Origin: a bacterium
GTDB lineage: Bacteria; Ratteibacteria; UBA8468; B48-G9; JAFGKM01
Length of the DNA: 6,808 nucleotides
Direction: 5' to 3'
NCBI GenBank assembly: GCA_029548585.1
Contig: JAKPNC010000252.1
Span: forward strand, 1-6,808
Part shown: positions 1-6,045 of the stretch, piece after piece
Numbering within the stretch: the first letter of the stretch is position 1
Layout: every line of letters starts with the position of its first letter
Made by a program: the position numbers and the translations under genes
Notes under the pieces: model-generated
Told to the model about the DNA's origin: nothing
What the model saw: only the letters and a program-made list of their open reading frames with translations
Databases searched by the model: none

Positions 1-463
1 CTACGCCTCCGAAAAGGGGACCCACGCAGCTGCCAATGAAAACAGCCGCCTGCATCATGCCCAGGGTAAACCCGCACCTTCGGGCGGGCGTGACGCTTGC
101 AACCAGCGCCACGCTTGCAGCTATTGTCCCTGTAAAAACTCCCTGCAGCAGCCTGCATGCGATAAGCTGGCTCACGGTACGGACCATCGACATGAGAAAA
201 AGTATCAGCGTACCGCCGAACATGGCCCGGCAGACCATGGACTTACGTCCGTAACGGTCGGCAAGAACACCCCAGATGGGAGCGAAGATCCCCAGGGTCA
301 CAGCAGTGGAACCAAGAGCGATCCCGGACCAAAAAGCCTGCTGTCCCTTCGAAAAGGTTCCCAGATCAGATATGAAAAAAGGGATGAAGGGCATGGCGAA
401 TGAAAAGCCGAATATTGAGAGTATCTGAGCTGCAAACGCAGATGCAAAAGTTTTTTTCCACAT
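1..463 (-). CDS. MFS drug-efflux transporter, MdtG-like (N-terminal part, cut by window edge)
   Basis: The first 154 codons of a major facilitator transporter, which would export small molecules from the cytoplasm using the proton gradient. Hydrophobic segments are seen near residues 8-30 (TM1), 47-66 (TM2), 80-96 (TM3), 99-122 (TM4) and 132-153 (TM5). Between TM2 and TM3 lies a clear MFS motif A, GVLADRYGRK (residues 65-74). TM4 has the R-x-L-x-G pattern (RLLQG, 104-108) typical of the DHA1 drug/H+ antiporters. The layout MPFIPFF, LG, WSGI, PIWG, LADR, GRK follows what I recall of E. coli MdtG. The start is the ATG at 461-463; the SD is weak (TGGA). It lies about 100 bp beyond the end of the NTF2-like gene and has its own promoter-like sequence, so it may be a separate unit. 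The substrate cannot be told from this part. Confidence 0.88.
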   Translation of the reverse strand, partial: MWKKTFASAFAAQILSIFGFSFAMPFIPFFISDLGTFSKGQQAFWSGIALGSTAVTLGIFAPIWGVLADRYGRKSMVCRAMFGGTLILFLMSMVRTVSQLIACRLLQGVFTGTIAASVALVASVTPARRCGFTLGMMQAAVFIGSCVGPLFGGV

Positions 464-517
464 TCTGTAATCCAGGAAGAAGAAAATAATTTCAAAAAAA
501 TAAGAAAGAGTTTTGAT

Positions 518-545
518 ATTTTAACAGATTACCGGAAAAGCTCAA
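518..545 (-). promoter_or_regulatory. Probable sigma70 promoter of the MFS gene
   Basis: On the minus strand a -35-like TTGAGC (545-540), a 16-bp spacer and an extended -10 TGTTAAAAT (-10 hexamer at 523-518) precede the MFS start. This would give a leader of about 48 nt. The -35 matches at 4 of 6 positions and the -10 at 5 of 6. No GC-rich terminator hairpin was found between 464 and 567, so read-through from the upstream operon is also possible. Confidence 0.4.
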
Positions 546-567
546 AATAAAAGGCAGGATAATCAAA

Positions 568-1038
568 TCAGTAGAAGGAGTAATCGTTACCGCCGAACCA
601 GGTAACCTTCCATGCGGTTCCTTCCTTCTTCATCTCGACAGAGAATCTTCCCATGTCTGCAAACTTGTCCCCTGAAAGGCTTTTTGCATTGATTTCAGCA
701 AGGAATCTTACCGTCGCTTTCTTCTCCTTTTCCTCTCCACTTATCTCTATCGTTACCTGGCTGAGAGACACATTTATATCATCGTAACTGCCAAGAATGT
801 TTTTCGAGAGGAAATAGAGGGTCGCCCAGGTATGGCCGTACTCGTCGATGTACTTGCTGGAAATCTGTCCCATGAAACCGGTATGGTCTTTCTTTTCAAT
901 GCAGTTTTCCGCCAGCTTTAAAGTCCTTGATATCCTGTCCTTATCTGATACGAGAACATATTCCTTCACGAAAAAAGCCAGCATGGCGATGAAAAGGACC
1001 GCAAGAATAAAGGAAAGAGGCTTTTTTATTTTTTCCAT
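568..1038 (-). CDS. Membrane-anchored NTF2-like protein of unknown function
   Basis: A 156-residue protein with a short basic N-terminus (MEKIKK) and one hydrophobic segment at about residues 8-24, probably an uncleaved signal anchor leaving the rest outside the cytoplasmic membrane. The exported part has the shape of an NTF2/SnoaL-like fold: an opening helix (about 36-50), a helix with ATLYFLSKNI (about 72-81), then three to four beta strands (INVSLSQVTIEIS, KATVRFLAEINA, GRFSVEMKKEG, AWKVTWFGG). NTF2-like domains bind small ligands or act as interaction modules; no catalytic residues can be assigned. The ATG overlaps the lepB stop by 13 nt, and an SD (GGAAGG) sits inside the lepB end, so translation is likely coupled. 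A role beside LepB in envelope handling is inference from position only. Confidence 0.8.
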   Translation of the reverse strand: MEKIKKPLSFILAVLFIAMLAFFVKEYVLVSDKDRISRTLKLAENCIEKKDHTGFMGQISSKYIDEYGHTWATLYFLSKNILGSYDDINVSLSQVTIEISGEEKEKKATVRFLAEINAKSLSGDKFADMGRFSVEMKKEGTAWKVTWFGGNDYSFY

Positions 1039-1538
1039 AGTACCCTTCCAACGATATTCTTTAGTGCAACCTGGGTAAAGAGATGATCGTATTCGGGCAT
1101 GCTCCTGTTGTCTCCGATTACGAATACAGAATCGTCCCTGACCTTTAAAGGCCCTACATTCCAGTCATTGGCTTCGGCAAGATACCATTCCCTGATATTC
1201 CTGCCGTCCACAAGAAGCAGGCCATCCCTTATCTCAACGTTCTCTCCGGGAAGGCCGATCACCCTTTTAAGAAAGTATAGGTAAGGCTTGTCATTTGTTC
1301 TGAAAACAACGATCTCGCCCCTGCGGGGTTCCCTGGCCAGGTAAGTAAGCTTATCGGCAACGACTATGTTTCCATCATAACAACATGGTTCCATGCTTGA
1401 GCCCGTCGTCCTGAAAGGCTGCAAAACAAAAAATCTCGCCGCCAGTATCAAGGCTGCAATAAAAAAAAGCCTTAAACTGCGTTTTTTCCCGGCAATCCCG
1501 CCTTCCGCCCTTTTGCCGCGGGGATAGGACATGGCCAT
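1026..1538 (-). CDS. lepB: Type I signal peptidase (S26 family)
   Basis: Inner-membrane serine/lysine endopeptidase that removes signal peptides from Sec- and Tat-exported proteins at the outer face. The 170-residue protein has a basic N-terminus and a single membrane segment (about 21-40). The S26 boxes follow: GSSMEP with nucleophile Ser48, RRGEIVVF (72-79), LKRVIGLPGE with general-base Lys91 (90-99), and GDNR (142-145). It is short, like the Gram-positive/SipS type, and lacks the second membrane segment and large insertion of E. coli LepB. The last box is a variant: after GDNR it reads SMPEYDH in place of the usual SxDSR, so the E. coli Ser278/Asp280/Arg282 equivalents are missing. The cupin stop lies 14 nt upstream. 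The start is the ATG at 1538; one at 1532 is equally possible because no strong SD separates them. Confidence 0.9.
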   Translation of the reverse strand: MAMSYPRGKRAEGGIAGKKRSLRLFFIAALILAARFFVLQPFRTTGSSMEPCCYDGNIVVADKLTYLAREPRRGEIVVFRTNDKPYLYFLKRVIGLPGENVEIRDGLLLVDGRNIREWYLAEANDWNVGPLKVRDDSVFVIGDNRSMPEYDHLFTQVALKNIVGRVLWKK

Positions 1539-1552
1539 TTTCGTCGAGTGCC

Positions 1553-1870
1553 TTATCTCATCTCGCTCGGATTGGGAGTCTTTATCACCAGGAAAGATGA
1601 GTTTTCTTCCGAGATGTTTCTTATAGACATGGACGTCTTAAATGCGACAGGCAGAATATCTCCCTTCCTTACATCCGTATCCAAACCGTTCAGCTCTATT
1701 GAAAGACTGCCTTCCAGGACAAGCAGATGAACATTTGAATTGGCATCATGCACAGGGACGCTCTGTCCGGGCTTCAACGCAATCTGCATGACAAGAAGGT
1801 GTTTTTCGTCCACAAGCTTCCTCCTGCCCATGCCTTCTTCCCTGTAAGGAATATTTTCAAATACGTTCAT
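1553..1870 (-). CDS. Small single-domain cupin protein
   Basis: A 105-residue cytoplasmic cupin (double-stranded beta-helix). Motif 1 is G35-QSVPV-H41-DANSNV-H48-LLVLEG; motif 2 is KGDILPVAF (69-78) followed by SMSIRN. The usual HxH pair of motif 1 and the His of motif 2 are incomplete: only His41 and His48 remain, and Met81/Ser82 lie where the motif 2 His is expected. Metal binding may therefore be altered or lost. The C-terminal VIKTPNPSEM resembles a widespread uncharacterised small-cupin family (from memory). The start was set at the ATG at 1870, which has a strong SD (GGGAGGT) 4 nt upstream; an in-frame GTG at 1891 would place that SD inside the gene and is rejected. The gene sits 80 nt after the TPR gene and 14 nt before lepB. 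No substrate can be assigned. Confidence 0.85.
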   Translation of the reverse strand: MNVFENIPYREEGMGRRKLVDEKHLLVMQIALKPGQSVPVHDANSNVHLLVLEGSLSIELNGLDTDVRKGDILPVAFKTSMSIRNISEENSSFLVIKTPNPSEMR

Positions 1871-1950
1871 ACTTACCTCCCTGTTAAACACAAAAGGCGG
1901 GAATCACCTGGTTGCCTGAAACATGCGGATAAGCAAATCACTGTTTTTTT

Positions 1951-2925
1951 TCATTTCATCGACTCTATCTTTTTTCTCGCTTCCTGCACGGAAGATACCT
2001 TTCCCAGCAAGGCGTTAAGCCTGCCTGACACATCCTCGACAATCTTTATTGACCCGGGCCCGGAGTCAGACTTTTCAGCATGGGCCTGCCATATATCCAC
2101 GAGGAGGGACGCCTCTTCCCTGTCAGGCATGTCTTCTATACGTGCGGCTGAAAGCAGGCCTGATACAACCATCTCGTCTCCTGGAAGTTGTCTGAGAGCT
2201 TCCCTTGCCAAGGTTGCGTCCTGTGCCCCCAGTTTAACCAAATCCTCCTTTGCGGAGTTGGTCTTAAGTTGCATCACATATCCGGGAACCAGCCGGCTTT
2301 TATCCTTGACAACACGGTAAACGGCTCTTAAATCGCCGATTTGCGCCCCTGTCATTTCAAAGACTTTTACATAGTCATCCTCATTTTTTGTAATACTTGC
2401 TATAACGAACTGGGTGTTCGCAAGGTGAGGCGGATGTGCTCCCTTTATTTCAAAAGTCTTCCTGTATTCTGCCAGGGCTTCCTCTGTCCTGCCCAATAGC
2501 CTGTAGCTATGGCCTATATGACGCTGGGCATCAGCACGCTGTGACTGCGGCATCTCCTTTATATCATCGAGTTTTTTATACTCCGCGATTGCCTCCTCAT
2601 ACTTCTTCTGGCTGTAGAGATAATGTCCCACAAGAAACTGGGCTGTGCCTTTCTGGGAAGAAGTCAGCCCTTCAATACCCAGAACGGTTCTGTAAACCTC
2701 TTCAGCCTTCTGAAAATTATTCTGCTTGACATATGCGCCGGCGACCCTTGTCATGTAAGAATACGCCTGGATAGGTTTCAGATCCGGCAGGATTTTCTTG
2801 TATTCAGAAAATGCCTCATCAAGCTTGCCTTCTTTATAAAATGTTTCGGCCTCCCCGATACCCGGGTAAGCCCGGCCTGAAAGAATGAAGAGTATTGCCA
2901 GAAATGCCAGGAAAATCTTTTTCAT
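1951..2925 (-). CDS. Exported TPR-repeat protein
   Basis: A 324-residue protein with a typical signal peptide: basic MKK, hydrophobic core FLAFLAILFIL (about 5-15), then SGRAYPG with likely cleavage after Ala19. It probably acts in the periplasm or envelope. Four TPR-like helix pairs are visible at about residues 24-45, 57-86, 94-119 and 132-161; the third and fourth carry the classic pattern (GHYLYSQKKYEEAIAEYKK; GHSYRLLGRTEEALAEYRK). The C-terminal half (about 170-324) looks helical and charged without clear repeats. TPR domains are protein-binding scaffolds, so the partner, not a reaction, defines the role; it is unknown. The start is supported by a strong SD (AAGGAGGG) about 7 nt upstream. 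It is the first gene of the presumed TPR-cupin-lepB-NTF2 operon and lies behind a strong promoter and a 179-nt leader. Confidence 0.88.
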   Translation of the reverse strand: MKKIFLAFLAILFILSGRAYPGIGEAETFYKEGKLDEAFSEYKKILPDLKPIQAYSYMTRVAGAYVKQNNFQKAEEVYRTVLGIEGLTSSQKGTAQFLVGHYLYSQKKYEEAIAEYKKLDDIKEMPQSQRADAQRHIGHSYRLLGRTEEALAEYRKTFEIKGAHPPHLANTQFVIASITKNEDDYVKVFEMTGAQIGDLRAVYRVVKDKSRLVPGYVMQLKTNSAKEDLVKLGAQDATLAREALRQLPGDEMVVSGLLSAARIEDMPDREEASLLVDIWQAHAEKSDSGPGSIKIVEDVSGRLNALLGKVSSVQEARKKIESMK

Positions 2926-3104
2926 ATCTCATCCCTCCTTTTTTTTAATCCAACAAAATTTGGATGTCTTTTCATCCTGGTTTTTTCTTCCTTTCCCGTA
3001 AAGATATCCCTTGCCCGCATCTTCCATATCCTGAGTGGAGGGGTTAAAAACACCCCACCTCTTGCCGTTCCGATATCCAGGGCAGTAGAATCTTCATCGC
3101 CCGT
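2926..3104 (-). promoter_or_regulatory. Long GGA-rich leader (5' UTR) of the TPR operon
   Basis: From the start site predicted by the 3111-3140 promoter to the TPR ATG is 179 nt with no convincing gene. On the minus strand it holds 11 GGA triplets, the last two overlapping the SD, and GGATAT three times. Possible hairpins are GGGGT/ACCCC around a 7-nt loop (3045-3061), AGGATAT/ATATCTT further down, and ATCCAA/TTGGAT with a 6-nt loop (2948-2965) just before the SD. I compared it by eye with c-di-GMP-I, fluoride, guanidine, T-box, THF and 6S RNA patterns and found no match. The class is unknown; a CsrA/RsmA-type target is one option. Confidence 0.5.
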
Positions 3105-3110
3105 ACTATC

Positions 3111-3140
3111 ATTATAAGGATTACAACCTCCTTTTGTCAA
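3111..3140 (-). promoter_or_regulatory. Strong sigma70 promoter of the TPR-cupin-lepB operon
   Basis: On the minus strand a perfect -35 TTGACA (3140-3135), an 18-bp spacer and a perfect -10 TATAAT (3116-3111). Predicted start is an A near 3104. Both hexamers match consensus at 6 of 6 positions, which makes this the best promoter in the window. It lies inside a 97-codon open frame (2922-3215), an argument against that frame being a gene. Confidence 0.85.
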
Positions 3141-3331
3141 TTCTTGAGCCGGCGGCACGGTATTAAAAACCTTTTCAGCAGGATTTACGAACTCCCCGCA
3201 AAGCCCTTTAACCATATACCCCGTTCAAATCCCATGGCATAAAGCATGGAAAGCATTCCTGCATGATAAGATGAAAGCCTTAAAGACCACGGAAAAACCG
3301 ATGCCGGTTCCATGCAGAATAAGCTTTCCTG
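3141..3331. other. Divergent intergenic spacer
   Basis: Between the minus-strand TPR promoter and the plus-strand sixA promoter. I see no gene, tRNA or clear operator. CATGG/CCATG words recur (for example near 3232, 3246 and 3309) without forming an ordered array. Confidence 0.5.
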
Positions 3332-3360
3332 TTGAAAAAATGACAGCCATGTGGTTAAAT
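3332..3360 (+). promoter_or_regulatory. Probable sigma70 promoter of sixA
   Basis: TTGAAA (3332-3337; 5 of 6), a 17-bp spacer and TTAAAT (3355-3360; 4 of 6), giving a start near 3367 and a leader of only about 13 nt. The predicted start falls inside the palindrome at 3362-3375. Confidence 0.5.
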
Positions 3361-3361
3361 A

Positions 3362-3375
3362 CTCCTTTAAAGGAG
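3362..3375. repeat. Perfect 14-bp palindrome holding the sixA Shine-Dalgarno
   Basis: CTCCTTTAAAGGAG is a perfect inverted repeat. Its right half is the sixA SD (AAAGGAG), 4 nt before the ATG, and its left half is anti-SD-like (CTCCTTT). It overlaps the predicted transcription start, so it could be an operator or, if transcribed whole, an SD-masking element. A chance fit to the SD is also possible. Confidence 0.45.
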
Positions 3376-3379
3376 AAAA

Positions 3380-3835
3380 ATGGAACTATTCATCGTAAGG
3401 CATGGGGAAGCCCTGCCGGAAAGCATTGATCCCGAAAGGCCCCTTTCACGTGCAGGCATATCGGAAATCACGGAGGTAGCAGGAGTTTTGAAGAACGCCG
3501 GAGCCAGGGCCGGCACGATCTTTTTCAGCACGAAAAAGAGGGCGGAAGAAACGGCCCGCATAATCTCAGGCATCCTCGAAACGGATAGCACCCTGGTAGA
3601 AAGAGAGGATATGTCACCTTCAAGTCCTGTTGAACCTGTAATGGATATGATCTCACGGGCAGAGAAGAATATCATGATAGTGGGACACATGCCATTTGTA
3701 GGCAAACTGGCGAAGAAACTCCTCGGAAACGCCGCGGCTGAAAGCATCCACTTTGAAACGGGAAGCGTCCTCTGCCTGACAAAGAAAGACGGCGCATGGA
3801 ATGTTGAATATAGTATCTCTCCTGAGAGGAAATAA
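3380..3835 (+). CDS. sixA: SixA-type phosphohistidine phosphatase
   Basis: A 151-residue cytoplasmic histidine phosphatase. E. coli SixA removes phosphate from phosphohistidine, as on phosphotransfer (HPt) domains or the PTS protein NPr. The branch-1 histidine phosphatase signature RHG lies at residues 7-9, with His8 as the expected nucleophile. Other pocket residues are Arg54 in STKKRAEETA and His103 in VGHMPFVG. It is short like SixA and lacks the insertions of the larger phosphoglycerate mutase branch; PLSRAG (21-26) matches the SixA-like PLTxxG region. The start is firm: AGGAG lies 4 nt upstream. The next gene, a helicase, follows on the same strand. The partner phosphoprotein is not encoded in the window, so the target is unknown. 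Confidence 0.9.
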   Translation: MELFIVRHGEALPESIDPERPLSRAGISEITEVAGVLKNAGARAGTIFFSTKKRAEETARIISGILETDSTLVEREDMSPSSPVEPVMDMISRAEKNIMIVGHMPFVGKLAKKLLGNAAAESIHFETGSVLCLTKKDGAWNVEYSISPERK

Positions 3836-3889
3836 CCTTTTGCAGGTCTTCACGAAGAGGGAAAAACAGAAGAATTTCTCCATAATACC

Positions 3890-5428
3890 ATGGAAATAGA
3901 GGTAACGGAACAATTCAGGCAGGCAATCAACCTTATAGAGCAGGGTAAAAGAAACGTTTTTATAACAGGCAGGGCCGGTACGGGGAAATCAACACTGCTC
4001 AGGTACCTGCGAACCGTTACATCGAGAAAAACGGTCGTGCTGGCGCCTACGGGAGTATCAGCCCTTAACGTACAGGGACAAACAATACATTCCTTTTTCC
4101 GGTTCAAACCCGACATAACCGCAGACAAGGTAAAGAAAGTAATCCGCAGCGAAAAGAATAATATCTACCAGAAACTTGATACCATCATAATAGACGAGAT
4201 ATCCATGGTCAGGGCGGATCTTCTTGACTGTGTCGACCGGTTCATGCAGGTAAACTGCTCAAAGCGTCTTCCTTTCGGAGGCAAACAGATGCTTTTTTTC
4301 GGAGACCCTTATCAACTGCCTCCCGTTATCACGCCGAACGAGAAGAAAATCTTCAGGGGGAAGTACAAAACCGGGTACTTTTTCTCGGCCGCAGTCATGG
4401 AAAACATCTCGTTCGACATACTCGAGCTTGACAGGATATTCCGGCAGAAGGATGCCGGGTTCATAGAGATTCTAAATGCCATAAGGAACAAGACCGTAAC
4501 CGAAGATATGCTTACCGTGCTCAACGGCCGTTACATGCCTTCCTTTGAGCCCGAAGAAGACAGCTTCTACATCTCGCTGACAACCAGGAATTCCGCAGCT
4601 CTATCGATAAACGAAACACGGCTCGCAAAACTGCCCGGCAGGGAACACCTCTTTGAAGCCCAGGTGAGAGGCAAATTTGAACAATCGGCCTACCCTACAG
4701 ACGAGCTTCTCCGGGTGAAAGAAAATGCCCAGGTAATGCTTCTCAATAATGATTCAAGGAAAAGGTGGGTAAATGGCAGTATTGGAAGAATCATAACTGT
4801 GATACCGGAAAACGATACCATACTGGTGCAACTCGAAAAAGGAGAAGTCGTTGATGTAACTCCGCACGAATGGGACATATTCAGGTACACTTACAATCCT
4901 GATGCCGACAAAATAGAGACAGAACAGGTAGGCTATTTCAAACAGTACCCCCTGAGATTATCTTGGGCCGTCACCATCCATAAAGCCCAGGGCAAAACAT
5001 TCGACAATGTAATCCTCGATATAGGCGCCGGCGCTTTTACCCCTGGCCAGGTATACGTGGGATTAAGCAGGTGCGTTTCTCTCGATGGGTTGGTTCTGAA
5101 AAAGAAGATAAGAAAAAATGACGTTTTCATAGACTTGAACGTGGTAAAATTCATGACACAGTACAGGTATGACATATCTGAAAAAGAGATGCCCCTGGAA
5201 GAAAAGATAGAAAAAATAAAGGACGCCATAAGAACAAAGGCGGAGATGGAGATAGTCTACCTGAAAAGCAGCGATGAGAAATCTGTGAGAATAATCCTGC
5301 CGGAATACGTTGGAAAGCTTGAATACATGGGCAAAACATTTATTGCTACCAGGGCATTCTGCCTCAAGAGCCGGGAGGAAAGGGTATTCAGAGTAGACAG
5401 AATACTTTCCCTCCGAATTCTTGTATGA
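3890..5428 (+). CDS. PIF1-type SF1 DNA helicase with C-terminal WYL-like domain
   Basis: A 512-residue ATP-driven 5'-to-3' DNA helicase of the PIF1/RecD group of superfamily 1. Motifs in order: Walker A GRAGTGKST (27-35), motif Ia APTGVSALN then TIHSFF (52-70), Walker B DEISMV (102-107), motif III GDPYQLPPV (138-146), motif IV arginine LDRIFRQ (180-186), a UvrD-C-2-like segment TIHKAQGKTF (362-371), and motif VI QVYVGLSRC (387-395). After a linker, residues about 446-512 have a WYL-like pattern: MEIVYL, VRIILPEYV, ATRAFCLKSREERVFRVDRI. In the Thermotoga elfii PIF1 a WYL domain serves as an accessory ssDNA-binding module. The family resolves G-quadruplexes, R-loops and stalled forks. The start is the first ATG after the sixA stop; no clear SD precedes it and no in-frame ATG, GTG or TTG lies between, so it may depend on coupling to sixA. 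Confidence 0.92.
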   Translation: MEIEVTEQFRQAINLIEQGKRNVFITGRAGTGKSTLLRYLRTVTSRKTVVLAPTGVSALNVQGQTIHSFFRFKPDITADKVKKVIRSEKNNIYQKLDTIIIDEISMVRADLLDCVDRFMQVNCSKRLPFGGKQMLFFGDPYQLPPVITPNEKKIFRGKYKTGYFFSAAVMENISFDILELDRIFRQKDAGFIEILNAIRNKTVTEDMLTVLNGRYMPSFEPEEDSFYISLTTRNSAALSINETRLAKLPGREHLFEAQVRGKFEQSAYPTDELLRVKENAQVMLLNNDSRKRWVNGSIGRIITVIPENDTILVQLEKGEVVDVTPHEWDIFRYTYNPDADKIETEQVGYFKQYPLRLSWAVTIHKAQGKTFDNVILDIGAGAFTPGQVYVGLSRCVSLDGLVLKKKIRKNDVFIDLNVVKFMTQYRYDISEKEMPLEEKIEKIKDAIRTKAEMEIVYLKSSDEKSVRIILPEYVGKLEYMGKTFIATRAFCLKSREERVFRVDRILSLRILV

Positions 5429-5470
5429 CCATATCGCACCGCACACAAATCCTTCCTCTTTTCTTCTTCT

Positions 5471-5510
5471 CCTCTCCCCTCGGGGAGGGGACTAAGGTGA
5501 GGGGGGGCAT
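5471..5510. repeat. GC-rich hairpin of an interspersed intergenic repeat type
   Basis: A 9-bp stem (5471-5479 with 5482-5490, one G-T pair, core CTCCCC/GGGGAG) is followed by ACTAAGGTGA and a run of seven G. Sequences of the form CTCTCCCC..GGGGAGAGGG then AGGGTGAGGGGG are scattered through intergenic regions of many bacteria (general recollection), so this is probably a copy of such a repeat and not a simple terminator. Confidence 0.5.
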
Positions 5511-5548
5511 AACCCCAACCGTCCAACCTGGTACAAAGTCCGCATCCT

Positions 5549-5647
5549 TCACGAACCTACAATGCGATCCTCGTCCTTCACGTCAAAAAATATTGACTCC
5601 CTAAATCCCGCATCATCGCCATCCGCCTCCGCCACAATTCTTTCCAT
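5549..5647 (-). CDS. Possible 32-codon small ORF
   Basis: The minus-strand ATG at 5647 has a strong but very close SD (AAGGAGG, 2 nt before the ATG). It opens 32 codons reading MERIVAEADGDDAGFRESIF and then FDVKDEDRIVGS. The product is acidic and has no recognised domain. The region is flanked by repeat-like sequence and element remnants, so it may be a repeat-borne ORF or chance. I do not recognise it. Confidence 0.2.
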   Translation of the reverse strand: MERIVAEADGDDAGFRESIFFDVKDEDRIVGS

Positions 5648-5685
5648 ATCCTCCTTCCCCCCGGCACCCTCCCCTAACTTGGAAT

Positions 5686-5720
5686 TTTATCTGACATTAT
5701 TGAAAATTGTAGTTTATCTG
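5686..5720. repeat. Pair of direct repeats resembling an IS subterminal region
   Basis: TTTATCTG occurs at 5686-5693 and 5713-5720, spaced 27 bp, the first within AATTTTATCTGACA. Repeated motifs of the form TGTCAGATAAAAT (its reverse complement) are known to me from ends of IS481-like elements. This may be the end relic of an element different from the one at 5731-6129, but no transposase belonging to it is present. Confidence 0.3.
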
Positions 5721-5730
5721 TATGAATGGT

Positions 5731-6045
5731 CTAAGAAGTTTCCGTTACCGTTTTGACGAAAAACTCAGGGCAATCTATAATTGCATCGTCTTTCGGATTC
5801 TCTTTCTTCAGCCGAACTATAAGACGTTCTATTTCAAAAGGAAGCTGGTTAGGATGTTTTTGCGGGGCTCTGCTGTGGTTATAGAGACCTCTTGCACCGT
5901 CTTGTATGTACCTGTTCCAGATCTTATGGCCGGTAACACGTGATATCCCGAATTCCCTGCATAACTGCGCCATCTTTTCTCCGGATAAAAGACGGCCTAC
6001 AAACTTTGTCCTTTCATCCATAACACTTGTCTCCTTCCATGGCAT
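5731..6045 (-). pseudogene. Truncated IS481-like transposase, N-terminal part
   Basis: The frame opens with MPWKETSVMDERTKFVGRLL and continues through a helix-turn-helix (about residues 21-46, KMAQLCREFGISRVTGHKIW) and the linker RSRAPxxHPNQLP-like segment (here HSRAPQKHPNQLP, 58-69), typical of IS481-family transposases. Family resemblance ends at about residue 84 (ENP, near 5794). The expected WGAPKIRE segment and the whole DDE integrase core are absent; the last 20 codons before the stop look unrelated. Full-length members have roughly 300-400 residues, so this fragment cannot transpose itself, though the DNA-binding part could still be made. The start has an SD (GGGAG) and lies behind a probable element end. 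Confidence 0.85.

Larger units (their letters stand above)
5429..5730. other. Intergenic region without a firm gene
   Basis: About 300 bp after the helicase stop. It holds a pyrimidine-rich tract (5446-5479), the GC-rich hairpin at 5471-5490, a 9-bp direct repeat (TCCTTCACG near 5545 and 5574), a possible 32-codon minus-strand ORF, and a pair of TTTATCTG repeats. No plus-strand terminator with a T-run was found for the helicase transcript. Confidence 0.6.

Noticed and set aside
1871..1950. Possible terminator or promoter between the TPR and cupin genes
   Set aside because: I found no stable hairpin with T-run and no good -35/-10 pair in these 80 nt, so the genes were left in one operon.
2948..2965. 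ATCCAA/TTGGAT hairpin next to an A/T run, looking like a terminator
   Set aside because: On the minus strand it is followed by A, not T, and sits just before the TPR SD. On the plus strand no gene ends nearby that would need it.
3045..3061. GGGGT/ACCCC hairpin as an intrinsic terminator of the leader
   Set aside because: No T-run follows on the minus strand; TCCACTC follows instead.
2922..3215. 97-codon minus-strand frame overlapping the TPR start by ATGA
   Set aside because: It contains a perfect sigma70 promoter and the leader, has no good SD and no recognised domain. The ATGA overlap keeps a small chance that it is real, but the promoter explains the sequence better.
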